From: Escarpia spicata
Taxonomy: Eukaryota > Annelida > Polychaeta > Sabellida > Siboglinidae
Assembly: GCA_963995525.1 (NCBI GenBank)
Contig: OZ023217.1
Span: 8,133,459-8,197,458, forward strand
Length of the DNA: 64,000 nucleotides
Direction of reading: 5' to 3'
Position 1 is the stretch's first letter. Each line of letters begins with the position of its first letter. Below are positions 46,141 to 60,055 of the stretch, one piece after another. Under the pieces are notes generated by a model, which saw only the letters and a program-made list of their open reading frames with translations, did no database searches and had not been told where the DNA came from. The position numbers and the translations under genes were made by a program.

Positions 46141-46300
46141 CATTTCTTTACTGGCTGCCCGTACACACACCACACAGAGAAGAGACAAGAGAGATACACT
46201 AACTCCTACTGATAAATACAATCAAATAAGACATACAACACTGCACAAGAACCAGCAGTATTTTGTGCAATTCTCAAAATACTGCCAGCTAACTTCATCC

Positions 46301-46500
46301 NNNNNNNNNNNNNNNNNNNNNNNNNNNNNNNNNNNNNNNNNNNNNNNNNNNNNNNNNNNNNNNNNNNNNNNNNNNNNNNNNNNNNNNNNNNNNNNNNNNN
46401 NNNNNNNNNNNNNNNNNNNNNNNNNNNNNNNNNNNNNNNNNNNNNNNNNNNNNNNNNNNNNNNNNNNNNNNNNNNNNNNNNNNNNNNNNNNNNNNNNNNN
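46301..46500. other. assembly gap (200 N)
   Basis: Exactly 200 N, followed at once by a GA repeat. Confidence 0.99.
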
Positions 46501-46589
<89 letters not shown>

Positions 46590-46593
46590 CAGA

Positions 46594-46639
<46 letters not shown>

Positions 46640-46702
46640 CAGAGAGAGAGAGAGAGAGAGACAGAGAGAGAGACAGACAGAGAGAGAGAGAGAGAGAGGG
46701 GG
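46501..46702. repeat. (GA)n microsatellite
   Basis: About 70 bp of pure GA, then GA with ACAG interruptions, ending ggggggcg. Confidence 0.98.
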
Positions 46703-48735
46703 GCGTGTATGCGTATTAATAGTGTTAATATCATGACATTGTTTCGTTTATTTGCGTCAGGAAGTCTTTGCTGTGTGTGGGTGATGGTAACACTACATCT
46801 CTAGTGGATGCCACTACACATCTAGTGTGGATGACACTTCACCTTACCAATATCGCAACGCAACCTCTATACCATTGAATAGCAAGTTTTCACTACTGGC
46901 CCACATTGTGTCCACGATAGATACCCTACCGTTCTTGGAAGCCGTAAAACGACTCTCCTACCTATTTGTAATCGTCGTTACGGTCGAGAAACCGTCGCAA
47001 ATTAAAACGTATTGCGTGTCAGCAATCAGAATCACCAGGCGGGTCGCCGTATTACAGCGCTATACCGGATGTTCATAGGAGTGAGACAGGCTACGCAAAT
47101 GTTAACATAGCGTGTATAGCAAACACTCGTGCCAGGCAATTAATTTGTCTATAAATTCGTCTAGTAACGTGATATTCTCTGCCCGAGAGTCAGCGCAGAA
47201 AGTGCTAGTAACACGGCTTGTAGGTGGCGTGTTCAAATATTCAATCGAGATTTAACAAGAGAAGAATTAACAGTTCTCGTCGTGTTCGCATAAGTTCGTA
47301 AAGTCCCCCGGAACTGAAATCATTACGAATTGGTGGGCTGGTCATCGCTAAGTATCGTGGGGACAATAAATGGACATAAGGGCGCCACCAATCGAGTGAA
47401 ATATATTAATACCGCTATATATTAATGAGGCTGTTGTGAACGTGGTCGTGTCTTGTTGGTTGAACCCGGGGGTATTGGCTGTGGTCTTGAAGCAATTTTG
47501 GATCGCTCAAAATTGTAAAAGTTACACAGCACGTGTCGGTAATGGTGCGTGGTGTTTTGAATCAACACGAAATTCTACGTTTTTCTGGAGTTTGCGGAAC
47601 TTACGAGACAACCCCATTGAAAGCATTACCGTTTGTTCTTATTCCGTTCAAGCAATGACAAACACAACTGTTCTTGGAACCATCCAACTACGCAGTTACA
47701 CCTGTTCATCTTGATACCAATATGGTTGAAATTATTGAAATCCCACAACCATTCTCTAATACAGGTACACGACCAGGAAAACTATTTTGAGACACGATGA
47801 CATTGTCCAACAATGCAACGCAATGTCTTAATGCAAAACTCCGCAGAGTCTCGCCGAATGATATATTTAGCATGTGCACGCATGCAATACAGCAATGATC
47901 AAGATGTTGTGGTTTCTCTCATACGGAACCTCGCGTGATATTGAGCATGGCAACTTACTAATGGTATCATATCGTCTGCAATCTATGTCTGGGCATCTAC
48001 ACCTAAACGCCTGTGGTATCTGCGCTGACATTTCTCAAGACCCGAACATGTATCTCGCTGGCTACGCCTTAATTCTCTTGCTGAGCGTCAGTCTTTGCTA
48101 CAATTTCAGCCTTTTCGCTTTCAGCTCTTTTTGGCGTATCTGCCATGCTTCGATAGTTGCGGTAGTTTCTTTTTCATCTTGCGTTATCCGCGTCGGTTTA
48201 TATCTGCAGTAAGACACTACCTCGGGATATGTGTACCATTTATCTAGGGTATCCTCCGTTTGTTATCATGCTGTTGGATGAGGCGTGAGCTGCTCTTTTC
48301 CACTCCCTTCATTAAATTGATAAACGGGCTGTTGTTACGTAAGGCACGTATCGTGTGGCTGTTTATCGTTACATAACGTACTAGTGTCTCATGGATATTT
48401 GTAACCACATGCCATGGCGTTGCACATCTCTGGTTGCAAAGGTTGTCAGGATAAATATTTCGCGAATCTGCCAATTATAAATAATTTAAGCGAGCTACAC
48501 TTACAGAAAATAAATAATTGGTTGAATGTAATTAGTAGCGACGCATCTCATTGGGTAATGATGCAACTAGGTCAAAATACAAATTCCGGATGTGCGGCAA
48601 CTAGAACAAAGTGCGATTCCACGTTTGCAACAGTTGGGGAAATCAAATTGCGGTTACTAGGGTAAAGTGGAGGCCCACCTTTGAGGCAACTGGGGAAAGG
48701 TTAAATTCCACGTTTGTGAAGGTGTAACCGCCCGT
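46703..48735. other. unassigned sequence, 2 kb
   Basis: No repeat or protein family recognised. The longest frames are 92 codons (47436-47714 plus) and 112 codons (47874-48212 plus). Neither has a known motif or good splice context that I can see. Confidence 0.5.
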
Positions 48736-48879
48736 TGTGACCCCAATACCAACACTGCTTCAAAAAGCTTTCACATCGATATTTATAATTTTTCTTCTTA
48801 TTCGCCATCTTTTTTTTCTGTTTCTTCTTTTTCTTTTTTCTTTCGATTTCGTTTTTATTTTTGTTTCTTTCATCTTTTT

Positions 48880-49985
48880 GTTATTCTATTCTTATCATTT
48901 TAGTCTCCTTCTTCGTCGTCGTCGTCGTCGGCGTAGACGTGTTCTTGTTTCTTTCTTCTTTTTGTTATTCTATTCTTATCATTTTATTCTTCTTCTTCGT
49001 CGTCGTCGTCATCGGCGTAGACGTGTTCTTGTTTCTTTCATCTTTTTGTTATTCTATTCTTATCGTTTTATTCTTCTTCTTCTTCTTCATCGTCGTCATC
49101 GGCGTAGACGTGTTCTTGTTTCTTTCATCTTTTTGTTATTATATTCTTATAATTTTATTCTTCTTCTTCTTCGTCGTCGTCGTCGTCGTCGTCGGCGTAG
49201 ACGTGTTCTTGTTTCTTTCATCTTTTTGTTATTCTATTCTTATCATTTTATTCTTCTTCTTCGTCGTCGTCGTCATCGGCGTAGACGTGTTCTTGTTTCT
49301 TTCATCTTTTTATTATTCTATTCTTATAATGTTATTCTTCTTCTTCTTCGTCGTCGTCGTCGTCGTCGGCGTAGACGTGTTCTTGTTTCTTTCATCTTTT
49401 TGTTATTCTATTCTTATCATTTTATTATTCTTCTTCGTCGTCGTCGTCATCGGCGTAGACGTGTTCTTGTTTCTTTCCTATTTTTGTTATTCTATTCTTA
49501 TCATTTTATTCTTCTTCTTCGTCGTCGTCGTCATCGGCGTAGACGTGTTCTTGTTTCTTTCTTCTTTTTGTTATTCTATTCTTATCATTTTATTCTTCTT
49601 CTTCGTCGTCGTCGTCGGCGGCGTAGACGTGTTCTTGTTTCTTTCTTCTTTTTGTTATTCTATTCTAATCATTTTATTATTATTCTTCTTCATCGTCGTC
49701 ATCGGCGTAGACGTGTTCTTGTTTATTTCATCTTTTTGTTATTCTATTCATATTATTTTCTTCTTCTTCGTCGTCGTCGTCGTCGGCGGCGTAGACGTGT
49801 TCTTGTTTCTTTCTTCTTTTTGTTATTCTATTCATATTATTTTCTTCTTCTTCGTCGTCATCGTCGTCATCGGCGTAGACGTGTTCTTGTTTATTTCATC
49901 TTTTTGTTATTCTATTCATATTATTTTCTTCTTCTTCGTCGTCGTCGTCGTCGGCGGCGTAGACGTGTTCTTGTTTCTTTCTTCT
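48880..49985. repeat. 81-93-bp compound minisatellite, about 13 copies
   Basis: Each unit has ggcgtagacgtgttcttgtt, a T-rich spacer (cttttgttattctattctta), then (CTT)n and (CGT)n runs. Unit lengths differ in steps of three (84, 87, 93 and so on) because the inner triplet runs vary. As a result frames of 422 and 451 codons stay open; these are poly-Arg/Leu/Phe artefacts. Confidence 0.95.
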
Positions 49986-50640
49986 TCGCTTTTCCGCCTT
50001 TTTAATCTTTGTCGTTATTCTTCGTCTTCTTCATGCGTCATGTCTGGTAACTTTGGCGATCGATCTAATTCTGTTCTTTGTAGTTCATTCCCAGCTGAAT
50101 TTCGGCGGCTTGTCTCCCAAGGCATTTGTTTAGTCAAATTGACGTATGTTATCTTTTGTCGGCCACTTTGTGTCCCTTGCTCTTTCTGCAATGACTGTTT
50201 TTGTCAACATAATTAATTGTAATAGTCTTCCTCTGATCGTTCCCAATAATTATCTTTGGTGTTTGGCCATTTGCATTGTCGATCCTCTCCATTTGTAATG
50301 CTTTTTTTTCTGCTTTTTTCATATTTTGTATTCCCTGAAGAGAATTAATCTACTATTCCGCCGTACGTGTATGCTATCCATTTTCACTCCTATTTAACAG
50401 TGTAAACAACACGCAGCATATGACGACTCTTATCTTACCCGATTATTCAAACGACTGACACCCCTGCAATATTTCCTTTGCTATCAAAAGTTTTTCTATG
50501 ACATACCGGGTCACATTTGCTGCCCGATGGAACAATCCTCTCCTTCTCCGGACTAGATTCTTTACTATTTGTCTCCGTCTTTCTTGGTCTACTGTCACGA
50601 TCTTCCACTCTCCGCAGTTCATACCTGCCATTATCAACTA
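49986..50640. other. unassigned, C/T-biased sequence
   Basis: Possibly an old retroelement 3' region on the minus strand (frames such as VDQERRRQIVKNLVRRRRG at 50443-50637), but too eroded to assign. Confidence 0.4.
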
Positions 50641-50821
50641 CAGTGGAACCTTGTTTTACGGTCACCTTGGCAAAACAGCCGCCTCGCAATTAAGGTCATC
50701 CTGGGACAGTGCGAAATTATTTTTATAACAGTAAACTATAGGAAAATAGTGTTGCTAATACGGTCACCTCGCTATCCAGGTCACTTCTCCCGAAGGCGAC
50801 CTTAATTGTGAGGTTCCACTG
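50641..50821. mobile_element. pogo/Tigger-type MITE, 181 bp
   Basis: Terminal inverted repeats cagtggaacctt[g] and [t]gaggttccactg, with subterminal acggtcacc and acggtcacct blocks. Preceded by TA; the right-hand TA is now CA. The sequence gaacc...tacggtcacc matches the ends of pogo-family (Tc1/mariner) elements. No coding capacity. Confidence 0.8.
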
Positions 50822-51870
50822 CATGTCTGTACACTGTCGTTCCATCTTAAGGTTGGTCTTCCTCTTCTTCTTGTACCACTCTCTTCTCTTCTCCGTGATC
50901 TTCTTGTCAGTTTCTCATCACTTCTCTGTATATGTCCTATCCACGCTAGCCTCCCCCAACTATGTTAATGTCCACGTGTTTCTTCGTGTCTTTCAATAGG
51001 CCTGCTAACATGTGATTTTCCACTGTTGAAGGCATTTTTTAAATAGCAGGAATTCATGCTCGATCGATAATTCATAGGATGAAACGAAAGGTGCGGGTGG
51101 ACGTCACCCTAGAATTTGAATTTGGAGTTCATTTTGACGTTCGCAAAGTCCACTTGTGCCAAAACGTGTTTTTGGTGAACTGATATTTACTTTGCGGGCA
51201 TTTTTGCATAAACCGAAGGTTTTTATGATATACAAATGTACTTTATATATCTTCTTTCAATTCCTCCATCTTCTATTTAGTTTCTCGGTGTACCTTGGCG
51301 TATTCTTCGGATCCATTGCCGATACAACGTGGAAGTGATTTAACAAGTCTGCGGGCTGAATCTATTATTCGATTATGCTGCAGTTTTCTTTGAGATCCCT
51401 TACTGCTACGAAATAACACATTTGTTAATGCCAATGTTATGTACATACAAATTGATAGTAAATATTAATCGGCGCCGGGCTATCGTCCACGCAGGAGAGA
51501 GAAATTAATGATTAAGCCAATTTGTTTTGCGGCGTCTCTCGCCGACATGGCTTATGCTGTAAAAATGCATAACCTTCTTAATCCGACCATCTCGACTGGC
51601 AATATACCGTGGCAAGTACTTGCCGGGTGCGCCCTTGCGAATGAAATACACAGCCAATAAATCTGCTAGACAAATGTCTTGTTCCATCGGTTGTCGATTG
51701 ATATAGCAAGGAGCGTATATTTGTGGGCCACACAAAAACACAAAAAAACGTTTAAATAGGTTTTAAAAAGTATCCGATGTTTTCATTGGTGAAATGTGTA
51801 AATCTAGGAGTGATGCTATTAAATTTGAGGAAGTGGAAACGCATATACACACAGGACATGGTAAAATAGA
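50822..51870. other. unassigned sequence
   Basis: No recognised feature. Confidence 0.5.
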
Positions 51871-51872
51871 AT

Positions 51873-52078
<206 letters not shown>

Positions 52079-52385
52079 TTATATATACTAGATACAATCA
52101 TCTCTGAAAGGGTAATCACATTATCAGTTTTATCAGGATCAATATACCATAAAACAGCGAATGACAGACCTGGATGAAAACTATAGTTAGGTGTTTCAAC
52201 TACAATATCATGTGTGTGCATGCAGGGAGACATAAACGCGGCTCACAAACACCAGATGGAAAGATATTGAGAGAAAACCCCTTTTTAATACCGATTATAA
52301 TAGCTAATGTGACCTAACGGACATACAGTAGCATTAGTAAAGCAAAGGTGGAAATGGCGTATTATCGTAGGGAACAATCAATTAA

Positions 52386-52525
52386 TGCAGCAGCAGTAGC
52401 ATCAGTGGCATCAGTAGCATCAGTAGCAGCAGTAGCAGTAGTAGCAGCAGTAGCAGCAGTAGCAGCAGTAGCAGTGGCAGAAGCAACAACACACTAGCAG
52501 CAGCGGCAGCAGCAGCAACAACAAC
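52386..52525. repeat. AGCAGT/CAG-type trinucleotide repeat
   Basis: Interrupted gcagcagtagcagcagtagc with cat and tgg variants, then gcagcagcagcaacaacaac. Confidence 0.93.
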
Positions 52526-54590
52526 ATTAGTGATCGACTGATTATTTAAACGCTACCAGGTTCAATAATATAAGATCAGTTTATTTCATACACATTCCTT
52601 ATTGCATTACAAAGAACGTTCCATATACAATGCAGATTTTTAAACATAATTGACACAATATGTTTGATAAATGCGAGCCACATAATAGGCAAAACACTGC
52701 TGGGCTCGTGATATGCCAAATGGCTTTCTTACCCACGTGTTGTCTGACGCTCGTGGCTCAGCCGGCCATCAGCCTAAACCTTACGACATGCGCGTTTTTT
52801 ACGCGGCTTAATTCTCGCAGATCATCGCATATTATGCTCCGAGACTTTACGACAGCGTTATATAGAAGCCCGCGTGCAGATATGTTGGCTCGCTGCCATG
52901 ATTTACGTTATTATAACAGCACTATGGTCTATATATCTGAAACGCCACGTCGTTTGCGTATCCCATATACAATTCGGCTAGTTTATTTTGGGTTGAATAC
53001 CGCCGTATCCAGATAAACACGCAGAAATACCACCAAATAGGCAGGAAGTTGTTGGTATTTTCTGCAACCGGTATATGTCCAGGTAAAGCGAAAGTAAAAC
53101 TGCAGTGGCGACCTCTGGAGAGTGGATCACCAACAGCAGCAAACAAGTAGTAACTCAATACCTCCAACTAACGACCTTTGTGTATGTCTTAATGATTCGC
53201 CATTTGGCAGATCAGACACCAATGATCCAAGGAAGCGAGCGAACATAGAACGAGGCGAATGAACCTCGACAACTAGGAGGAGATACTTTCATATAGACCC
53301 CAAAAGTTAGCTTATCGATATAGTGTTTCAAATGTAAAAACAATGTTAAAATACGTATTTTCTTATATTTATTACACACGTATGAATTCGATTGAGGAAC
53401 AAATAGCGGCCGAAGTGCAAATTTACACGTTTAATCATAAATGCTAGAACGATTTCCAAGAAACTGCAACGGATTTAGTGAGGTTTTGATTAGAGCTGTT
53501 AGCCTTGTTGATGGCGGCACTGAATCGGAATAGGAATTCTACAGGCCAGTAGTTAATATAATGAAAAACATAATACAGATTTATTCGGATTTATTACAAT
53601 TTTAAACAAAAAAATATATGTGATGTGTTGGTGCTACAATTGATTCACGTGTTATGATCTAAATACGACTATTTATTAAAGGGGTCATCAATATAGTACA
53701 TTTTAGACCTTCCACCCATATCATTGTCACTCTTCGTAACTGTGACATGTATATACCCGCCAAATATTATGTTCGTTTTGACAGACTCCATCTATGATAT
53801 AAACCTGTAAACGTAATCAAGACAATAGCATAGTGTTGGTTTTTCTTAGGAATACAGAAGAAATCTACCCCAAAAATGGCTGAATAATTACTCTTCTATC
53901 AGTCTGATAACCACAGTTCAACGAACCAATATTTCAAACATCATTACGGAACCCTTACACGGAGATCCGTACCCCGTAAGTATATCTTTTTATGGATGAC
54001 AATAAAGACAGTTTAACATAAAAATGACAATTCTGTATTTGCCTTCCTCTTAACATAATATGTTCCTACTGCGTGATCCTCCTAACAAGCGTGATTCGAC
54101 AATGCGTGGATATTTATTTACTTATGAACACGTTCAAAACAGTCGAACCCGCAACACGGCAAATAATCGTGGTTTATCTTGTTATTGCCATTGCGCTTCC
54201 GATCTGCGATACCAAATCAGTACTAACGCATATGATAACATTTAAAAGTCATCGCATTGCCAGCTTCAGAAAACGGGGGATTTTATTATACATCTATTTT
54301 GGCTGATAACTAAATGAAATTATGAACAACAAATCCAGTCATGCCGTATTCTCCAAGATATATGATTATGTGCTTTTTAGGTACAAATGTTATTGTGATA
54401 AAAACAAGAATTATGTGAAACCTTAGCATATACTTAGCAACATATAAAATCAGTGATGACAATTTTGAATAATTTCCCAAATAAGTTTATGTTTCACGGA
54501 TTGTTTATTTGCTTATTTAATTACTCATAGATTAATCACAGTCACTTTATAATTAAAAGTACAAATATTATTAATGTTAATATCGTAAAA
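52526..54590. other. unassigned sequence, 2 kb
   Basis: AT-rich. The longest frame is 118 codons (52660-53016 plus), with no motif. Nothing else recognised. Confidence 0.5.
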
Positions 54591-54591
54591 T

Positions 54592-54623
54592 CATTACTAC
54601 ATTATATATATAATGTAGTAATA
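54592..54623. repeat. small palindrome
   Basis: attactacattatatata facing taatgtagtaat; shares the ATTACTACAT motif with the larger palindrome next to it. Confidence 0.85.
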
Positions 54624-54633
54624 TATATATAAA

Positions 54634-54845
54634 TAATTATATTTAAGTTGAATATTTCATTACTACATAATATATATATATATATATATATATATACATT
54701 ATATATATATATATTATATTATATATAATGTAGTAATATATATATATATATATAACTACATTATATATAATATAATATATATATATATAATGTATATATA
54801 TATATATATTATGTAGTAATGAAATATTCAACTTAAATATAATTA
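54634..54845. repeat. about 210-bp AT-rich palindrome
   Basis: The left arm begins taattatatttaagttgaat and continues atttcattactacataat. The right arm is its exact reverse complement and ends at 54845. Nested inside is another inverted pair of ataatgtagt / actacattat, with (TA)n expansions between. The arms are about 45 bp of non-simple sequence each. This fits a foldback-type MITE or a cruciform-forming palindrome. Confidence 0.93.
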
Positions 54846-54989
54846 GATTAAGATCATGGTAGGTTATTGGTAATTTCTTGTGTTCACATACAACTTCAAT
54901 CCGCATGCGGATCCCAATTCGGGTAGCGCAATGTGAACAATCTTCAGCCGCATTAAGCTAGCCGAATTCTAATGCGAGAAAATCAGTGA

Positions 54990-55210
54990 ATTAGAATTCG
55001 GCTAACCACGCTGCAATTAAAGCGCCTAGATTATTCGTACACAAGTATCCACCACTGTCTAAAGCTAGGTACTCATTCATACAACTGAGTGATCTGGAGC
55101 AAAGGAGAGTGAACGAACATGCCCGTTTGACACGGCAGCACAGGATTCGAACACCTGTACTCTCGATTTGTGTTTGATTCTGCAGACACTGCGCCACCTT
55201 GCTCCACATA
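54990..55210 (-). mobile_element. tRNA-derived SINE, minus strand
   Basis: Read on the minus strand: ggtggcgcagtgtctgcag (A-box region), ggtgttcgaatcctgtgctg (B box), then ctttgctccagatcactcag, tgtatgaatgagtacctagc and ttaattgcagcgtggttagc. Same family as the plus-strand copies. The 3' tail is missing or replaced. Confidence 0.85.
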
Positions 55211-56280
55211 ACATCACGTGATATTAACCAAACGTGCCATTTAAAACATATTTGAACCTTTAAGATGTCAGGAGATACATAGTTGATTTTAAACATGATT
55301 TTACGTTGACACCAGTCAGACCTTAAAACATTTGTTATCACATTGATAGCCCGGGCCAGGCCGGTGCAATTTCCGCTAGTTTGCTTCCAGCTCTTGTTGG
55401 CTTTCCTGCTATATTTTGATACTTGCATTAATTTCTTTTTCGTCTTGCTTTATCCGCGCTGGTCTACGTCTGCGGTTTGACGCTTCCTCGGGGTATTATT
55501 CTGATATTAACGATTAACTATGTGTATTCGTGCCCAGCTGGCTATTTGCAGTGGTGCGCTATGACACAGTATCGCGATGTTAAAGTGTGCCAGTCAGTTC
55601 TTCTACCCGGAAATTAGCGGGCGTAGTAATTTGTAACATGAAGTTTCCCGTGATGAACGTGGGAAAACGGGACAGCGTTGAACATCGTGATGATACAACA
55701 TTGCGAACGTTGTTACGGGCTTACTAAACACAGTTTGGCTGACATTACACCTTCAACATAGTTAGTATAGTCTTAAGAACATTATATTAATTAATTAATT
55801 AATTAAAAACTTGGAACAGACTGCCTCCTTGTAAACAAACTTTGATATGACCCCAAAGGGTAGCATGCCGTCAGTTAGGTGTCTCCGTCGACACCTGTAA
55901 CCTCTTTACTAATGCATTGTTCAGTAAAAGCATCACATCTTGGCACCTCTATATATTATATTTAGTACATAAAATGTCATAATATATATCCAATTAGGCT
56001 TACTATAATTATATCATAGTGCCCCATTGTGTGTTGCGTTAACGTGTAGGTAATATTTTACTTATCAGTTAGCGGGGTAATTGCCACGCCTCAGCATTAA
56101 TTACTAACTCACGCCCACAAGAAATGAAAATGTGAACAATTTGCTTTGTTGTGCTATTATATAATGGACCTTGTATGTTCTAATTATGCCATTATAATTG
56201 TGGTTATACTAAAATAAATATGTTTAAAGTATTCTCAATCAATCAATCAGTCGATCGATCAAGCGATCAATCAGTAGTTT
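55211..56280. other. unassigned sequence
   Basis: No recognised feature apart from a short (TTAA)n at about 55786-55805. Confidence 0.5.
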
Positions 56281-56460
56281 ACTGCCCGCCAAATTGCGTT
56301 TAATAAGTCCGAAACATTGGTCGCTCTTTGAATGTTGCGCCAGTTAATTTTGCAAATTGTATACAAACAAAAATTCAAATAGCAAACACCCTCTATTGGT
56401 TGTATCGGCAGGCAGGGCTAACCGTAGGTTCCCAAAATTGTCCTTTAATATTCAGAACGT
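56281..56460. repeat. dispersed repeat shared with 25560-25695
   Basis: See the partner for the matching phrases. Here the related sequence is followed at once by a SINE, and possible continuation (tcacaagcggaacgaagtac) resumes at about 56810, so the SINE appears to be nested in it. Confidence 0.6.
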
Positions 56461-56469
56461 TAGCCCGGT

Positions 56470-56792
56470 TATGGAGTGTAGTGGCGCAGTGACCAGAGCA
56501 TCGGACTCTTACTGGAGAGAACCAGGGTACGAATCCTGTGCTGCGGTGTCGAACTTTGGGCAAGTTCATTCTTTGCTCCAGTTCACTCAGCCGTATGAAT
56601 GAGTATCTGACAGTTGTGATATTTGTGTACGAATAGACTTCGCGCGTTAATAGCAGCTTCACTGAACGCTTCCCAGAAAAGTCTGGATAGTGTTCGAATG
56701 AATAGGTATGCCAGGGGTAAAGGGTAAAGGCGCTTTGAGCAGTCCTAAGGATTGGATATTGCGCTATATAAGAACTTACATATACTGTTTTT
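56470..56792 (+). mobile_element. tRNA-derived SINE, near full length
   Basis: Head gtggcgcagtgaccagagc (A box), gggtacgaatcctgtgctg (B box, one change), then ctttgctccagttcactcag, cgtatgaatgagtatctgac, aatagcagcttcactgaacg, and a 3' end reading ggatattgcgctatataaga. The gcgctatataa tail is of the kind shared with LINE 3' ends, which would explain how it is mobilised. Confidence 0.87.
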
Positions 56793-57857
<1,065 letters not shown>

Positions 57858-58430
57858 CATTGTAGAATGTAGACACCGAATAAAGGAACTACAATAAACG
57901 AGCAGGATTAGTAAATGTTTGACGACTGTCTTGTCATTGACAGCAAACTCATAACTTCTGACCCGTATAACAAAATTATTTATTTTCGCAGAAAAAAGAT
58001 ATCGCCATTCCGGTCCAGTGCATCTAGGCCTACTTGCACAGATGGATTTATGCTAACATCGGATTATCCAGGCAAGTGCCATTCGCAAAGTTGCCACCGT
58101 AAGATAGAGTTAGGTGGGACATAGAGTAGCAAAATGTTATGTTCATTCCCACCCTAGACATACCCGTGCGTGTCCAGCATTGTTTATGCTGTGACGTAGG
58201 AAATGTTTTGTCACACACGGAAAGTCACGTGCGCAGTACGACATTACGCTTCGGAAGTGCAAGAGTCGATTGTCCATGTTCTCACGTATGTTCTATGTCT
58301 GTGTTCCCACCTGGAGTTGTTATGTTGAACCCATTCTGATTCGCAAGTGGTAACGTCGAAGAGAGTCAGCATTGGCTGTAGTATATATATATATATACTA
58401 AAACAAATAATCTAGAAAGCGAGCCTAGGG
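57858..58430. other. unassigned sequence
   Basis: No recognised feature. Confidence 0.5.
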
Positions 58431-58727
58431 GGCATAAAAACCTCCACTGGTGGCCGAACCAAATGGTGTAGAAAATGTTTCGCTGCCGCGCCACTACCAT
58501 AACTTCAGCTTCTCCGCTGGCTCGGCTGGCTTGACAGTGACATCGGAAGACGGGAGGGGTGCTGTGGAAATATTTTCGCCGCCGCGTCGGTGTAACTTCA
58601 CCTAATTGTAACCTGTAACGGTCTGGGGCACGGTCACGTGGGCCCATTCAAAAAAGGTGTATGGGCATGCAAAATTACAAAGGTCCAGGGCACGTGCCAC
58701 CAGCCCCCCTGGATCCGCCTGTGGCAC
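58431..58727 (+). mobile_element. decayed DNA transposon, right end
   Basis: Ends ccagcccccctggatccgcc, then tgtgg, the reverse of a 'GGCGGATCCAGGGGGG' transposon end. Within it cccattcaaaaaaggtgta and gacatcggaagacgggaggg match, in reverse complement, blocks at 62935-63330. No transposase survives. Confidence 0.6.
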
Positions 58728-58984
58728 AGTATGTGCAACTCTGAATTAATTGGTGCGTAAACTAAAAGGCCTACTAAACTCCACGTAGGTGCCCGAGTTG
58801 GCAGGTTTGTGCCGTGGTCTGTGCAAAGCTCGCAGGAGGTGAACCTTTGCAATAGTATTTCTTTATTTGAAATGTGTCCTCAAATGTCGTCCGCATTGCA
58901 CAAAACACCATTATATGCATTCACTTATTTTGTTTCGTTTTCCTCAGGCTGCTGTCTACACAAACATCGAACAGCACATCTCGG

Positions 58985-59085
58985 GACCTCGGTTGCACCA
59001 ATCCACATGTTATATGGAAGTGAATCGTGGACATTGACTCAAATACTCAAAAAAATACTTGCCGGCTCATACATTAAGAGTTTAT
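58985..59085 (+). pseudogene. LINE reverse-transcriptase scrap
   Basis: MLYGSESWTLTQILKK is the 'LLYGSESWTLT' block that follows the polymerase domain in RTE/CR1-type LINEs. Only about 30 codons remain. Confidence 0.6.
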
Positions 59086-59192
59086 GACTTCCGGTGAACG
59101 TGTCCCGGTGGCGCCCCTGGTGTAGACAGTTTTCATTATATAAGATCACTGGTAAAGAGTGAAATCGATTTTTCTGATGAAAATTCGGGCTT

Positions 59193-59420
59193 ATGGGGCG
59201 CAGTACCGCAGCGGTAAGAGATCCGGACTCTCGACTGAGAGAACGCGGGTTCGAATCCTGTGCGGCGGTGTCGAACCTTGGGCAAGTTGGTTTACTCTAC
59301 ATTGCTTCAGTTCACTCAGCTGTATGAATGAGTACCTGGCTATAGACAGTGGTGGATGTGTGTGTACGCATAGTCTTTCCGCATTAATTGCAGCGTGGCT
59401 GAATGCTTCCACGAACGAAC
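59193..59420 (+). mobile_element. tRNA-derived SINE, best-preserved head
   Basis: ggggcgcagtaccgcagcgg, taagagatccggactctcga, then cgggttcgaatcctgtgcgg (perfect GGTTCGAATCC B box). These are followed by the family block cagttcactcagctgtatga / atgagtacctggctatagac, and attgcagcgtggctgaatgc. The A-box area has an 8-base insertion relative to the others. A tRNA gene is not likely: no acceptor-stem pairing was found and the SINE body follows. Confidence 0.87.
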
Positions 59421-59738
59421 TTACTGTTACCTTTTTATGGGCACATAAGAATGAATGGTCGTAAAACCGTCCCCAGACTGAGTGAGGCTCATCTTGCAAA
59501 GGCAATGTCTGACAGAACCCACTGGAAAGACCGCACCATGTCATCATATTAAGTGCGTAATAGGTAAATACGTAGGTAAATAAACAAATAAGTAGGTAAA
59601 CATGTAAGCAAGTCGGTCAGTCAGTCAGGCAGTCAGTTAGTTATGTGTAAAGTCCTACTTTGGTCAGAACGATTTCTGTAATGATGAAGGTTACGCTGCA
59701 ATAAAAACAGTTAAATGTGTGTTTTGTTTCATCTGCAA

Positions 59739-60055
59739 CGGTGCTGTAACCAGACGGACATGACGACGTGGAGCGGTGCTATAACCAGACGGACATGACG
59801 ACGTGGAGCGGTGCTGTAACCAGACGGACATGTCGACGTGGAGCGGTGCTGTAACCAGACGGACATGACGACGTGGAGCGGTGCTGTAACCAGACGGACA
59901 TGACGACGTGGAGCGGTGCTGTAACCAGACGGACATGACGACGTGGAGCGGTGCTGTAACTAGACGGACATGACGAAGTGGAGCGGTGCTGTAACCAGAC
60001 GGACATGACGACGTGGAGCGGTGCTGTAACCAGACGGACATGACGACGTGGAGTG
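59739..60055. repeat. 35-bp minisatellite, 9 copies
   Basis: The unit reads ggacatgacgacgtggagcg, then gtgctgtaaccagac, with exact 35-bp spacing (for example 59756 and 59791). The last unit runs directly into the SINE at 60050, whose head has the same gtggag.gcggtg.cg.tgtaa pattern. Confidence 0.96.

Noticed and set aside
47436..48212. Two frames of 92 and 112 codons as exons of a host gene
   Set aside because: No known motif, no convincing splice sites and no neighbouring exon in phase.
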